A program made the translations under genes and the position numbers. The notes beneath the pieces were generated by a model, which was not told the DNA's origin, did not search any database, and saw nothing but the letters and a program-made list of their open reading frames with translations. DNA of 64,000 bases from Diplonema papillatum (taxonomy: Eukaryota > Euglenozoa > Diplonemea > Diplonemida > Diplonemidae): positions 310,001 through 374,000 of the forward strand of contig JAPJBO010000062.1 in assembly GCA_030068145.1 (NCBI GenBank). Reading direction: 5' to 3'. Shown here one piece after another: positions 19,099-28,473 of the stretch (positions are counted from its first letter, which is position 1; each line of letters opens with the position of its first letter).

Positions 19099-20337
19099 TT
19101 ATGTGTTAGACATGACGTACGCAGCCAACATCTCAAATTCGCGCGCAGGGATGCAATCCCAGCGTTGTACTTGATTGATCTTCCTACCGAAGACCGAAAC
19201 AGGAACAAAGGCCGGATAGAGCACCCAGCGCGCTGCCCGTGGAATGGCGATGGAGGCACTTTGTTCGCCTTCGCTGAAGATGAGGCGTGTGATGCGCCGT
19301 GGACCGAAGTTTACGACATCTTCATGACGTAACGTGGCGAGAGGCAGCGACATCACCGGGAGACTGCACTCAGTCCATTCCTTCCGCGGAGCCGTGAAGT
19401 TCGTGCTGCACCCACACTGGTTTTGAATCCAGTAGAACGTTGCCACCTCCTCCTTTCCAAGTGTCGCTTGCATGAAGTCGGTCAGCTGAGGTCCGTCTTT
19501 CTTGCCGCGTGTGTCACTGTGAAAGCAGTCGTTTATCATTTCACCATAGGTCTTGATTCCATCTTCTGTCACCTGTTGTTGAATGTAAACGACTCGGGGC
19601 CCATCAGCTCCGACAATCCACGTGGAAAGCCGCTGGCCACGGAGAAATTGGAGATGACCAAGATCGACACTCGGAAGAGCCGGTCGTCCTGGTAGCATCT
19701 CAAGCGGAGCAAGTCGGTGGACGAAAATATTCCCATCTCTAACGACGACGCCACGAGCACGAATTGCAAGTGAGCGAAGCCCTATCTCAGCCCCCGACCA
19801 AATTATGACTGTCCGGAATCTTGGTTGATCCCGGTAGTCAGACTCGTTGAACAAGCGCTTGCCAAACAACGTCTTCCAAGCAAGGTCGACGTCGCCCGTC
19901 TTTACGATTTCGCACTCTTCTGCGTCGCAACAGCTGGCGCGTTCAACGAATACATTGCGGCCTACGAGTCGCGCAATGATATGTTTAGTTGGCCCGATGA
20001 CCAACGTAGAACCTACGTCCTCCCTCAGCTGGCGGTCGAACCAGGTTTCTGCGAGCTTAGCGGTAATGGCGGCCAAGTCACCTCGCTTGTGACTGACCTC
20101 CTTGTCTACAGCTTTAGTGAGCTGGACACTGCTACACCCCTGGAGGAGAGCCAACGTTGATTCGTCAACACTCCAAGGGCATTTCCAGGCAGAGGCTTGT
20201 GAACTGCGGACGGATTTTTTTTTCGCTTTTGGGGTGTGTGTTGTTGATAATGTTTTTTTTGGTTGCTGTTTTCGCACGACGCACGACGTTTTCGGGTTAC
20301 TTTGCTCCTGAGAGGGTGTAGAGTCAGATTTCGGCAC
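19099..20337 (-). CDS. unrecognised protein, 5' end uncertain
   Basis: An open frame of about 412 codons ending AAYVMSNT. The N-terminal part is basic and Lys/Ser/Gln-rich (PKAKKKSVRSSQ), and the rest looks globular. There is no in-frame ATG at the N-terminus: the frame opens near 20385 and the codon at 20335-20337 is GTG. A good minus-strand acceptor (pyrimidine-rich, ending ctctcag at about 20314) suggests this is the last exon of a spliced gene. In that case the first residues may be EQSNPKTS. Codon use is less GC-biased than in the neighbours. I recognise no domain, and a mobile-element origin is possible. Confidence 0.55.
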   Translation of the reverse strand: MPKSDSTPSQEQSNPKTSCVVRKQQPKKTLSTTHTPKAKKKSVRSSQASAWKCPWSVDESTLALLQGCSSVQLTKAVDKEVSHKRGDLAAITAKLAETWFDRQLREDVGSTLVIGPTKHIIARLVGRNVFVERASCCDAEECEIVKTGDVDLAWKTLFGKRLFNESDYRDQPRFRTVIIWSGAEIGLRSLAIRARGVVVRDGNIFVHRLAPLEMLPGRPALPSVDLGHLQFLRGQRLSTWIVGADGPRVVYIQQQVTEDGIKTYGEMINDCFHSDTRGKKDGPQLTDFMQATLGKEEVATFYWIQNQCGCSTNFTAPRKEWTECSLPVMSLPLATLRHEDVVNFGPRRITRLIFSEGEQSASIAIPRAARWVLYPAFVPVSVFGRKINQVQRWDCIPAREFEMLAAYVMSNT

Positions 20338-20742
20338 TCTTTTGTGTCTCGCAGGGTCAACACACGGGTGTCGACGTTTTCAGATTTCAAATCGCACGGA
20401 TCAAATAGAGAACAGAGGCACTGCCCGGTGCATAGTTCGACGGAGGGCATGTGGACATGGTCAACAGGATCGTCAATGTGCGACCACTTCCGATCTCTGC
20501 ATCCGGGTTGCGGAATGAAAAATGCGCAACAACTCAACGGCGAAGACATGTTGAGCACTCGAGGCATCAAGAGCGAGAAGGCGAACGAGGCTAGGGAGGG
20601 AGGGACAAACAAAAGTCGCCCATCTTATTTCGTCCGTATCCATCCACTGTGGAGACTAGTCACAAGCCCGACGTAGTACGCGCGCACCGACTGGAAGAAG
20701 AAGTGGATGAGAGGCAGACGGAAGTTGGAGAAGGTGCCGTCC
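20338..20742. other. upstream region of the unrecognised gene
   Basis: A minus-strand frame (20612 downward) with a Cys-rich peptide (MPRVLNMSSPLSCCAF) overlaps this region in a different frame. It could be an upstream exon of the 19099-20337 gene, but I cannot prove it. Confidence 0.3.
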
Positions 20743-21590
20743 TCAAGTGTGTGCCGGTTGCTTCGGTGCAGGAAAAATGGGCGACGAAATCCGCCGTATC
20801 TGCACAACTCCATCGCTGCCGTTACCGCCAGAGAGGCCTGGTCGTGTGCTTGTTGCAGAGGCGGGAGCGGTGCCCCCCGAGCCGCCCTGGGCTTGGATGA
20901 TACCATTGTTGTTGTACTCGATCGATGTAGCAATCCGTATGAAGCCGCCCGACCCGCCGCCGCCGCCGGACGTGCCATAAGTTGGCCCGTTCTCACCGTC
21001 CCGGCCGTTGCACGAGATAACACCCGAGTTGTAGAACGACTGGCACACGATGAGGAGGACGCCTCCACCGTTTCCCCCACGCACGCATGCCTCGTGGCCC
21101 TCGTTGACGGTGTCCTCGAATGAATTCGAGACATTCGCGGTTATAGGCGTCGTGCTCCTCAAATCCACCCTCGACGACACGTCCGACTCCTCCTCCGTCG
21201 TCTCGCTGTCACTGTCCAAACAAGGCGCAAACGTGTGTCCCCCGCCCCCGCCGGTCCCCAACGACGGGCTTTCCTCCATCGCAGACAGCGGCAGCGCGTT
21301 GCCCCCTTTCCCACCCCTCGCGAACGGCCGCCCCGCCGACCCGTCTTTCGCGTATCCACCCCCGCCGCCTCCCGAGGACCCTTTGCCTCTATCCGCGTAC
21401 CCGCCGCCCCCTCCGGCTTCGTTGGGGAGCGTGTTGAAGCCGCCGACCGCCTCGATGCCTTCCCCTTGCTGCGCCTGCTTCACGTCCGCTTTGGACAGCG
21501 ACCTCCCGCCGGAATACCCGACGCCCGTCAGGTCGATCGCGCCCAGGTCGTGCACGACGATCCGCTCGGCCATGGTATGCAAGCCGGGGC
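20743..21590 (-). CDS. glycine-rich repeat protein fragment
   Basis: Minus-strand coding sequence for about 280 residues, ending at a stop at 20743. It carries repeated glycine-rich segments: IDLTGVGYSGG, then GGGGGYADRGKGSSGGGG, ISCNGRDGENGPTYG, GGGGSGGFIRI and a second IIQAQGGSGG. The spacing of I-x-G-x-G and GGGG-S-G-G-x-I resembles glycine-rich beta-structured surface proteins. A middle acidic stretch (DSDSETTEEESD) separates two halves. The 5' side is not a normal start: the frame runs into mobile-element-like sequence near 21590. It is a 3' gene fragment, an exon, or a gene broken by insertion. I cannot name the family. Confidence 0.55.
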
Positions 21591-22016
21591 CTCGTGAGAC
21601 CACCTGTAGGACCTCCTCTTTGGATGGGGTCCGCCCGGCATCGCGGGTACTCGGTCCTCGAACTGATCCATGTTCAGCCTGACCGAGCGCCGGTATGCGC
21701 TCATCCAGGTCACCCGAGACATCCGGAAGTAGATCACGTACTGGAGAGCCGACTCGGCCTTGATGTCGCCAGCCGTCACCTTCCGATTCACCCACATCAG
21801 GAAGGCTTCCTCGTCGGATAATGTGGGGCGAAAGCGTCGGGCCTCCTCCGCGTATCTCTGAGCGCGGCTCACCACTGACAGCATGGCAGGGGTGCTCTTG
21901 TAGCACTTCTGCACGGCGAGGAGGAGTGCCTCCTGATCCCTTCGGAACCGATCTTGATCGGGACACCCGAAGTCTTGTTTCCGAGGTAGTGACCTCTTTA
22001 CCACCTCTGCCCACAA
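21591..22016 (-). pseudogene. second frame of a two-frame element, truncated
   Basis: Starts just downstream of the 22053-22985 frame and encodes WAEVVKRSLPRKQDF, then a helical stretch (QKCYKSTPAMLSVVSRAQRYAEE; DEEAFLMWVNRKVTAGDIKAES). It loses homologous-looking sequence at about 21600, where glycine-rich coding sequence begins in another frame. The helical region could be the start of a recombinase or polymerase polyprotein, but I see no catalytic motif. Confidence 0.4.
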
Positions 22017-22052
22017 ACCCGCGGTAGGCAGGCCTGCGGGACTCGCCGACCC

Positions 22053-22985
22053 TCACCTTCGAGGCCTCTTCAGGGAGGGCTCCTTCTTCTCCTCCTTGTT
22101 GTCTGCCTTTTTTGCCAGCTCGGCCATGGCCTTCTGGGCTTGGATCAAGGCCGCCTTCGTGAAGTCGGCATAGTCCATGGACCCGAAGCGAGTCTCCCAG
22201 GAAACCTGGAACTCAGTGCCGTTCGAGTGGAGGCATTTAAGGCGAAGGGCTTCGAGGCGGACCATGATCTGGTGCAAAACCTGGAGGACAGGCGGGGAGC
22301 TGTGTGCCAGGGGCATCAGAGCCGTGAGCGTGGAGAAATGCATCCTCCGCTCATGATCCAGGGAGCTTCCCGCATCGTGGGGGTGCTCTGGCACCAGGTG
22401 GTACGTGTACCGTGCCTTAACCTCCGACAGAATCATCTGTCGCCCCTGTCCGCTCGCCAATCCTTCCAGCCAAGTAGTGACTCGACGAGGATCCACCGCT
22501 TCGGTAGTGACCGGTGCGGCTGGCACTGGAGCGAGCTGAGCCCGCATGGCAGACTGTGCAAACAATGCAAGAAAGGCAGTCTTGACTGGCCCCTCTTCGA
22601 GAGCAGCGAGCAGGGAGCATGGGTCCAAGCTCGGGGGGACGGCCGGATCGTGATCACGGGTCCCCCTCGCGTTCTGTTCTTCTTTTAGGCTGCTGCCGGC
22701 CTGGTGTAGTGACACCAGGCACTGGGGACAGACCCAGCCGTCCTCGGACAAGTGTTCGAGGAACAGGGGCGCGACCTCCTTCGGCAGGGATGCCTTCAGG
22801 CATGACGGGAACCCCCGTTTGCCGCACCGGGCGCAGAAGGCACCCGAGTTGTGGGTCTTGCCACAGTCGACGCAGCAGTCCACGTCCTCGTCGGCGGCCT
22901 CCCAACCGTCGACGACCTCGTTCTTTTTAGCTGTAACAAATACTGTCTCCAGGGAAGCAGAAATTGGTTGCCGCAAAAAGTTCAC
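22053..22985 (-). CDS. zinc-finger protein, gag-like first frame of an element
   Basis: 310 residues. The N-terminal third has paired cysteines: CCVDCGKTHNSGAFCARCGKRG, then WVCPQCLVSLH, which suggests a double zinc-binding module. The middle is helical (DPCSLLAALEEGPVKTAFLALFAQSAM). The C-terminus is very basic and ends EEKKEPSLKRPRR, like a nuclear-localisation or nucleic-acid-binding tail. A second frame follows within 40 bp on the same strand, the layout of gag/pol-type elements (for example DIRS-like or LINE). No family motif is decisive. A cellular zinc-finger protein is the alternative. Confidence 0.5.
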   Translation of the reverse strand: MNFLRQPISASLETVFVTAKKNEVVDGWEAADEDVDCCVDCGKTHNSGAFCARCGKRGFPSCLKASLPKEVAPLFLEHLSEDGWVCPQCLVSLHQAGSSLKEEQNARGTRDHDPAVPPSLDPCSLLAALEEGPVKTAFLALFAQSAMRAQLAPVPAAPVTTEAVDPRRVTTWLEGLASGQGRQMILSEVKARYTYHLVPEHPHDAGSSLDHERRMHFSTLTALMPLAHSSPPVLQVLHQIMVRLEALRLKCLHSNGTEFQVSWETRFGSMDYADFTKAALIQAQKAMAELAKKADNKEEKKEPSLKRPRR

Positions 22986-24590
22986 CGCGGAATCGCAGCA
23001 TCAGGCTATTGAAGATTGCCTGGCAGCATTGGCACCCGTGTCGCCTTCTTGGTCATGACAGGTTCTTGGCTAACCTTTGTCGGCTTGCATTACTTGGACG
23101 ACGGATCTTGGTGTACTGCCTTGGCCACGCCATCAACACCGGTTGAAGGATTGGGTTTGCTGTTTAAGAACGATAAGATTCCAGCCTAAACACACGTTTT
23201 CGGCGTTCTCTAGCACTCTCCAGGTGCATTCGACCTCGGGCATCGTGGTTTCTTCCACTCGCAGGTGTTCCGCGACGTGCAAAGATAAGGAGAATGGCCC
23301 CCTGCCTTTTGCCTCAAGTTTCACCACGAGAAGTTCACTGATTCGAAGACGGTACCCTCAGGCAGCAGCTACTTCGGCGGCATCTTCACTCGGTTTCTTG
23401 GGTTCTTCCACTTTGTGTTTGCTTCAAGCTCTTCTACACGTGGCATCACCAGGCGTGCGAGCTACCGTTTAAGACTTGACAGACTTCAGCGAGTTTGCTC
23501 GGCTTGCTTGCAAATTGCGCAGCGGCCGTTCAGTGCCTACTGTGTGAGGCCCTACACCAGGTTTTCTGTTTACAGGAGAAGCAGCTTGCAACTTGAAGTG
23601 GCAGCTGTTACACTCGTTTCAAGCAGTGCCCGAAAAAGTTCATGGAGTCAAAGAACGGAGTATCTCACTCGTCTACAAATTTCTACCAGTAGGCTCCGCC
23701 ACGCCGGTGGCTACGCCGCTGGGTCCCCCGAACCTGGGACCTGTGCCGGCACTGAAGGGGTGGGCTGCGCCCCGACGCCGCGACGGCGTCGGGAGGCTCC
23801 GGTTGGCGGAGTCCCGTGCAGGCGTCGCGGGGGAGTTATTGGCGGACCTCGTCTGTCAGACTGTCGCCTCCGAGCAACGTGCCGGTGAGCAATATCCGCC
23901 GTGCTCTATCCCGCATCTAGCGGCGTCTGCGACGCAACTGTCCGCGGTTGTGTGCGACCGGAACTTTGACTAGTAAAACCACTAGTCGAAGTCAAATCAA
24001 CGTGCGCCGATAAAGACCGGCGCCCAGCGAGACTAGAGGCAGCAGCTTTCTGGTGAAGCAAGTTCGGGATGACTCAGATTACCCAGGGTGACCCAAAACC
24101 GCGAGATATTGAGAAACTCTGCAAAAAAAAAAAAAGCGCTAATGCCACATCAGCCCCCGAATTCTCGTTTCAGTGAAGCGGCGTTTCCTCTTCGACTGGT
24201 CCGGGGGCCGGTCCACCCCTGTCCCTCCGGTCGGACCGCGGTCCGTCCGGCCCTCCGCCACTCGGCATCACTCCGTGGGGAGGCCCGCCTGGCTGGCGGC
24301 TGCGAGTCCGGCCTGTTCGACCTCACCCCTTGCGGTGACGAAGCCGGCCTGGACGGCGAGCGGGGTCCGAGTCAGACAGCCGTCTGACTTTTTTCTGACT
24401 CGGAAAAAAGTACGAAAAACCGGTCCGAGTCGGTCAGAGTCAGACCGACTGCGAAGTGCGAAATGCTGCTCGAAAAGGAGAGGAGGCGGAGAGGGAGCAG
24501 CGTGCCTGCGGAAGGATCACGTTTGCCGCGCATTCTGCGTGGTGCAATTCGTGGTCTGAAGTTTACAGCTTGCAACTTGATGTGGCAGCT
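22986..24590. other. spacer with repeat fragments
   Basis: Contains a left-arm fragment of the foldback element at 23168-23305. It also has a block at 23600-23700 ('gagtcaaagaacggagtatctcactcgtct' type) that recurs at 24600-24680. No gene supported. Plus-strand frames at 23415-24559 show no domain. Confidence 0.45.
23168..23305. repeat. foldback element left-arm fragment
   Basis: Matches 14963-15098 and 41628-41755 ('aaacacacgttttcggcgtt', 'aaagataaggagaatggccc'). It has several substitutions, so it is older than the two full copies. Confidence 0.85.
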
Positions 24591-24690
24591 GTCACCCTTG
24601 TGCAAGCGTCCGAAAAAGTTCGAGGAGGAGTCAAAGAACGGAGTATCTCACTCGTCTGGAAACTTCTACAACAAGTAGGTTCCGCCAGCC
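23595..24690. repeat. dispersed pair of a ~110-bp block
   Basis: 23588-23705 and 24568-24690 share 'cgaaaaagttc', 'agtcaaagaacggagtatct' and 'cactcgtct', with aligned flanks ('gcagctgt' before, 'gtaggctccgcca' / 'gtaggttccgcca' after). Confidence 0.7.
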
Positions 24691-24779
24691 TGGGCACCAG
24701 GGGAAATGGCACCCCTGCCATGCGCCCTGGCGACGCCGGCTATTCCAGTCTCTCTCTCAGCCTGCCAGCCTGCGATATC

Positions 24780-24900
24780 GGCATTACTCAGGCTCAGCGC
24801 GCGGAGATGGGCGTGAGCGCAGTAGATGAACGTTTTGAGCAAGAGGTTCAGCCTAGCCGGCCAGCCGCGCTTTGACGGCGTCGAGCTGCCGGGTACCTTT
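24780..24900 (-). pseudogene. duplicated 3' fragment of the FAM20-like kinase gene
   Basis: 24792-24890 matches 25041-25205 in two blocks. 'gtgaacgttttgagcaagag' and the preceding 'gatgggcgtgagcgcagta' are near-identical. 'gccagccgcgcttgacggcgtcgag' follows after a deletion of about 60 bp relative to the gene. It lies immediately downstream of the intact gene, in the same orientation. Confidence 0.75.
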
Positions 24901-25035
24901 GGGCACGGACGACGGCCAGAGTACCACACGACGCCTGCTTCCCACATGACTGCGTTCACGCTTTCGGCGTGGTGCAACTCGTGGTCTAAAGTCTTCACGC
25001 ATCACGTCTTATCACGTAAGGGGATGGACCGCATG

Positions 25036-26799
25036 TCACAGGCTCGGCGCATGGGGATGGGCGTGAGCGCAGTAGGTGAACGTTTTGAGCAAGAGGTTGA
25101 GCCTGGCCTGCGCCCTCGACAGCTGCGACGGCCGGGCGAAGCCCCAGAGCCCCGGCGTGCCGGCCAGCCGCGCGTTGACGGCGTCGAGCAGCCGGGTTCC
25201 CTTGCTTGCGCGGACGGCGGCCAGCGTCGCCTTCCGGAAGATGCACATCGAGGCGTTGTGCCGCGACGTGATCTTCATCGGATGCCCCTTCGGCGGATCC
25301 GTTCCGTAGAACGACGACCCGTTGTCGAGCCACACAAGCTGCCCCGGCAGCGCGAACGTGTTCTTGTCGCTCCGGTCGTTGTTTCCGACGATGAAGTCGA
25401 AGACCATCAAGTCGGAAAACTCGCCCAAGGCGTACGCCACCCCCGGCTCGCCTTCAATAGAGCGGGCTGAGCTGGACCCACTCAGCAGGGTCTTCGCGTG
25501 CTTGACCTTCAACGGCGATTTCGCGTAGCTCCCGACGTTGGCGACCCACAGCTGCACCGACACGTAAATGGTCGGCGCCGGGGCGAACGGACACCGCGGC
25601 CTGATCGTCTTCCTCACCGAAACCTGGTCGAACACGAACTTTTGCACCCACTGGCAGTACATGGCAGGCATCCGGGCGGACGCGCTTTGCAGCCAGACGG
25701 TGGGGATCGCAACCCACGCCACAGGGGGGACCCGGCTGAAGTTCAGCGCTCGGTCGACGTGGAACGCGAAGAGCTCGGAGTACGGCTCGTAGAGGAACTT
25801 GTACTGGGATACTTTGAGCATCGCGCGCACGCCGCCCAAGAGCTCGACTTGGTACTTGATGGTGCGCGACTTCGCCAGGATGGAGGCGAGCGGTTTGACT
25901 GCAACCCAGTTGCGGACGTCACCCAGGAACGCGAGGCATGCCTCTTCGTTGCCGAAGGTAACGTCCGTCGGATCGCAGGGCGGCGCGTCGTTCGGGGAAA
26001 CGTGCTCTTTCAGCGCGGGCAGCAGCCACCCGGGGCCGTCTGGCGCCGTGAAGTCGGTGAACTTCGCGCTGCTCTGCTCGATCTCTTCGTCGAGGGGGAC
26101 GTTCAGCTTGTCACGGTAGGCCTGCACCGACGCTTCGTCTGCTCCTGCGTGCTCACGGTCTCCATTCTGCCACGCAATTTCACCCTCGCAAGGTGTGCCA
26201 GGGGCCTCCCCTTGTTGGTGTGCTTGCTGTGAGGCAATACCACCAGTGCGCTCCCCTTTAGAGGAGTCGGTAGCGGCGCCCCTTCGTACGTTATCGGATA
26301 GCGACGATGCCTCGTCGGACTCCGCTGCCTCTCCTTCTTCCCCGCCTTCTTCGTGTTGGCTGAATTGTCCCACGTGTCTACCAGACTCCACTGCTTCGCC
26401 TTCTTCCGTGCCTGCTGCGTGCCGGTCGGCGAACCACCTTTTGTGGCTGTCTGACTCTGCAGTCTCTCGTTCTTCTCCCCTGCCGTCTTCACGTCGGTCT
26501 CTATAGGACTCTGCCTGTTCGCTGCGCTGCTTCACCGTCGCGTGATCATCGCTCCCTGCATCGCGAGCGTGGATCTTCTCGCTTTCGCCCGCTTTCCGTC
26601 CAGTGTCGTGTCGTACTCGGTGACTGTCCCGCGTGCGCTTCTCGTCGCTGCCTTTCGGCTCGTGTTGCCGAACCTGGGAGGCTCGTCGGCCTGGCCCCCG
26701 GAGCACGCGTCCGACGGGCATCGCGTAGAAGGTGGCGACCACCGCCAGCAGCAACAGCATCAGCACCGGCCGCCAGGCTCGCCTGATTCTCCTGCCCAT
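25036..26799 (-). CDS. FAM20/four-jointed-like secretory-pathway kinase
   Basis: 587 residues, single exon. Residues about 11-30 are a membrane anchor (PVLMLLLLAVVATFYAM) after a basic MGRRIRRAWR, giving type II topology. Residues 35-250 are a charged Glu/Arg/His/Asp stem. The C-terminal half resembles the FAM20/Fj kinase fold: AMLKV (Lys329, candidate ATP-binding lysine), YEPYSELFAFHVDRAL helix, DLMVFDFIVGNNDRSDKN (Asp475 as candidate catalytic base) and LDNGSSF (Asp492, metal site). Paired cysteines (about 275 and 288, 382 and 403) fit a lumenal protein. Family members phosphorylate secreted proteins or proteoglycan sugars in the Golgi. The substrate here is unknown. It could instead be a pseudokinase, but the key residues look present. 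A 3' fragment is duplicated downstream. Confidence 0.8.
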   Translation of the reverse strand: MGRRIRRAWRPVLMLLLLAVVATFYAMPVGRVLRGPGRRASQVRQHEPKGSDEKRTRDSHRVRHDTGRKAGESEKIHARDAGSDDHATVKQRSEQAESYRDRREDGRGEERETAESDSHKRWFADRHAAGTEEGEAVESGRHVGQFSQHEEGGEEGEAAESDEASSLSDNVRRGAATDSSKGERTGGIASQQAHQQGEAPGTPCEGEIAWQNGDREHAGADEASVQAYRDKLNVPLDEEIEQSSAKFTDFTAPDGPGWLLPALKEHVSPNDAPPCDPTDVTFGNEEACLAFLGDVRNWVAVKPLASILAKSRTIKYQVELLGGVRAMLKVSQYKFLYEPYSELFAFHVDRALNFSRVPPVAWVAIPTVWLQSASARMPAMYCQWVQKFVFDQVSVRKTIRPRCPFAPAPTIYVSVQLWVANVGSYAKSPLKVKHAKTLLSGSSSARSIEGEPGVAYALGEFSDLMVFDFIVGNNDRSDKNTFALPGQLVWLDNGSSFYGTDPPKGHPMKITSRHNASMCIFRKATLAAVRASKGTRLLDAVNARLAGTPGLWGFARPSQLSRAQARLNLLLKTFTYCAHAHPHAPSL

Positions 26800-28473
26800 G
26801 TTCTCACATTTGAGGGGTTCCGGGGCAGGCGGGTGTAGGCTGCGTGTGGTGCTTTTGCAGGCTGGTCGGCGCGGGAATATGGGTTTTTCCAGCCGCCTTC
26901 AGCCCCCAGGTGCAGGTACGACTAAACTTGAGCTCTTCTTCGGCTGCACTGGTTCAATTGAAGATGTTCACATGTTCACATCGTAGTAGAACACTGGCTC
27001 AAGCTGGGCACCACTCCCTTCGCTCGCCGTTTCGTCCAAGCACCGCAATCGGATTTGCTCGTTTGGGTTAGAATGAAACTGCCGTCTACTCTGCCCATCT
27101 GGCTTGCCATCAAAACTCTATATGGAGCCGGTCCGTCCCTATCTCTTGAAACTACATCGAAGTGCGTGCCGCTGTTTCTCACAGTGAATCACGGTCCACC
27201 ACGGTCTATCAGGTCCATCCCTAGTCCTTAGAGCTGCATCGAATTGCCCGGTGCTGTATTCTTCCGTCGATCACGGTCTATCAAAAGGGGATGGACCGGC
27301 TCATACATTCTCTCACTCTCCACTCTCAAACAGCAGCTCGCCTTCCTGGCATGGGGGAAGGGAATCTGTGGCGATAATCTGCATCGATTTGCTCGAACTA
27401 ACTCTTGATCATGCACCGTCTTATCACAGGTGCTGACCCGACGTCGGTTACTGCAGGGCATCGCTGGTGCTCTCCTTTCTTTCGCTCCGGGGGAGCGACA
27501 GCTTGGGTCGGAGGTAACGCCGTACACTCTGCCTTCGGCTTTTGTCCAGCGCAAGTGTCACGCTCCAAGTACGATACGGTTTGATGCGGAAAGTACGGAA
27601 AGTACGGAAAGTACGCTACGGTTTGACGCTTTGGATAATCGGTAGCGACTCGAATGCCAATGACTCTGCAGTATCGCCGGGCACGTGACCCTCGACGTAT
27701 AGCGGGCGGGCGGTATGCTAGATCCAGAGTCCCGGAAACATGAGCAGCACAGACTCGAGGAGGTCTCATCAACCGTTTCCCTGCAGACTTTCGAGAACAG
27801 AAAAAGAACGACAAGGGCTTAGTTACTTTCTCTACTTTGTAAACCAGCGGAGGGCGGCAGGAAAGGCGGCCCCCCTCTCACCTGAAAAGGGGGAGGGGCG
27901 CGTCGTTCCCTTCGGTCAGTCTGGAAGAGCTTGGCAGGAGGCGCAGAAGCGCCACCCACAGGGGCTGGGGCAAGAACGGACAACTATCTTCACTTGCACC
28001 CCAAGCGCACGGACGGAAGGGAGAATCTTAGTGTTTGGGCACACTGTCGCCTCTCCTGTATGTTGACGACGGCATTTCTTTCGCGGGAATGCAGAGTTTT
28101 GTATTATTTGCTTCACCTTTATTGGCCCACAGGCGGTTGCCTCGTTCATATGGAGTATCGAACATCCACACATTGGATACTGCGGGATCCAAGGGTCCGC
28201 AGCCACGTGCGTGCGTCTGGCAACGCAAATCGGTTCCCGCTGATGACATGACAGCAGCACAAAAACTCAGAAATAGTTGGGTACAAGAGGGTTTATCTGC
28301 GCCTTTCTGACGAAAGGAGGAGTCGCCTGCTTTGGGTTACGTTAGGTTCGCCGACTCCCGCAGTCGTGGTAGCAGCACATCATCAAGAGTTCCAGCCAAC
28401 TACTCCCTGCAGGATTGGCAAGCTGGCTGGCGAGAGAGCCACAAACAACCAAGGGGCTGTGAGGGGGTTGCCA
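26800..28473. other. spacer between giant-protein and kinase genes
   Basis: No supported gene. A short triple repeat of 'ggaaagtac' lies at 27587-27615. Two imperfect blocks around 27165-27300 share 'tcacggtctatca', 'catcgaa' and 'gatggacc', and partly recur at 49805-49860. Confidence 0.4.

Noticed and set aside
20813-21700. Plus-strand Pro/Ser-rich frames
   Set aside because: Antisense of the minus-strand glycine-rich coding sequence.
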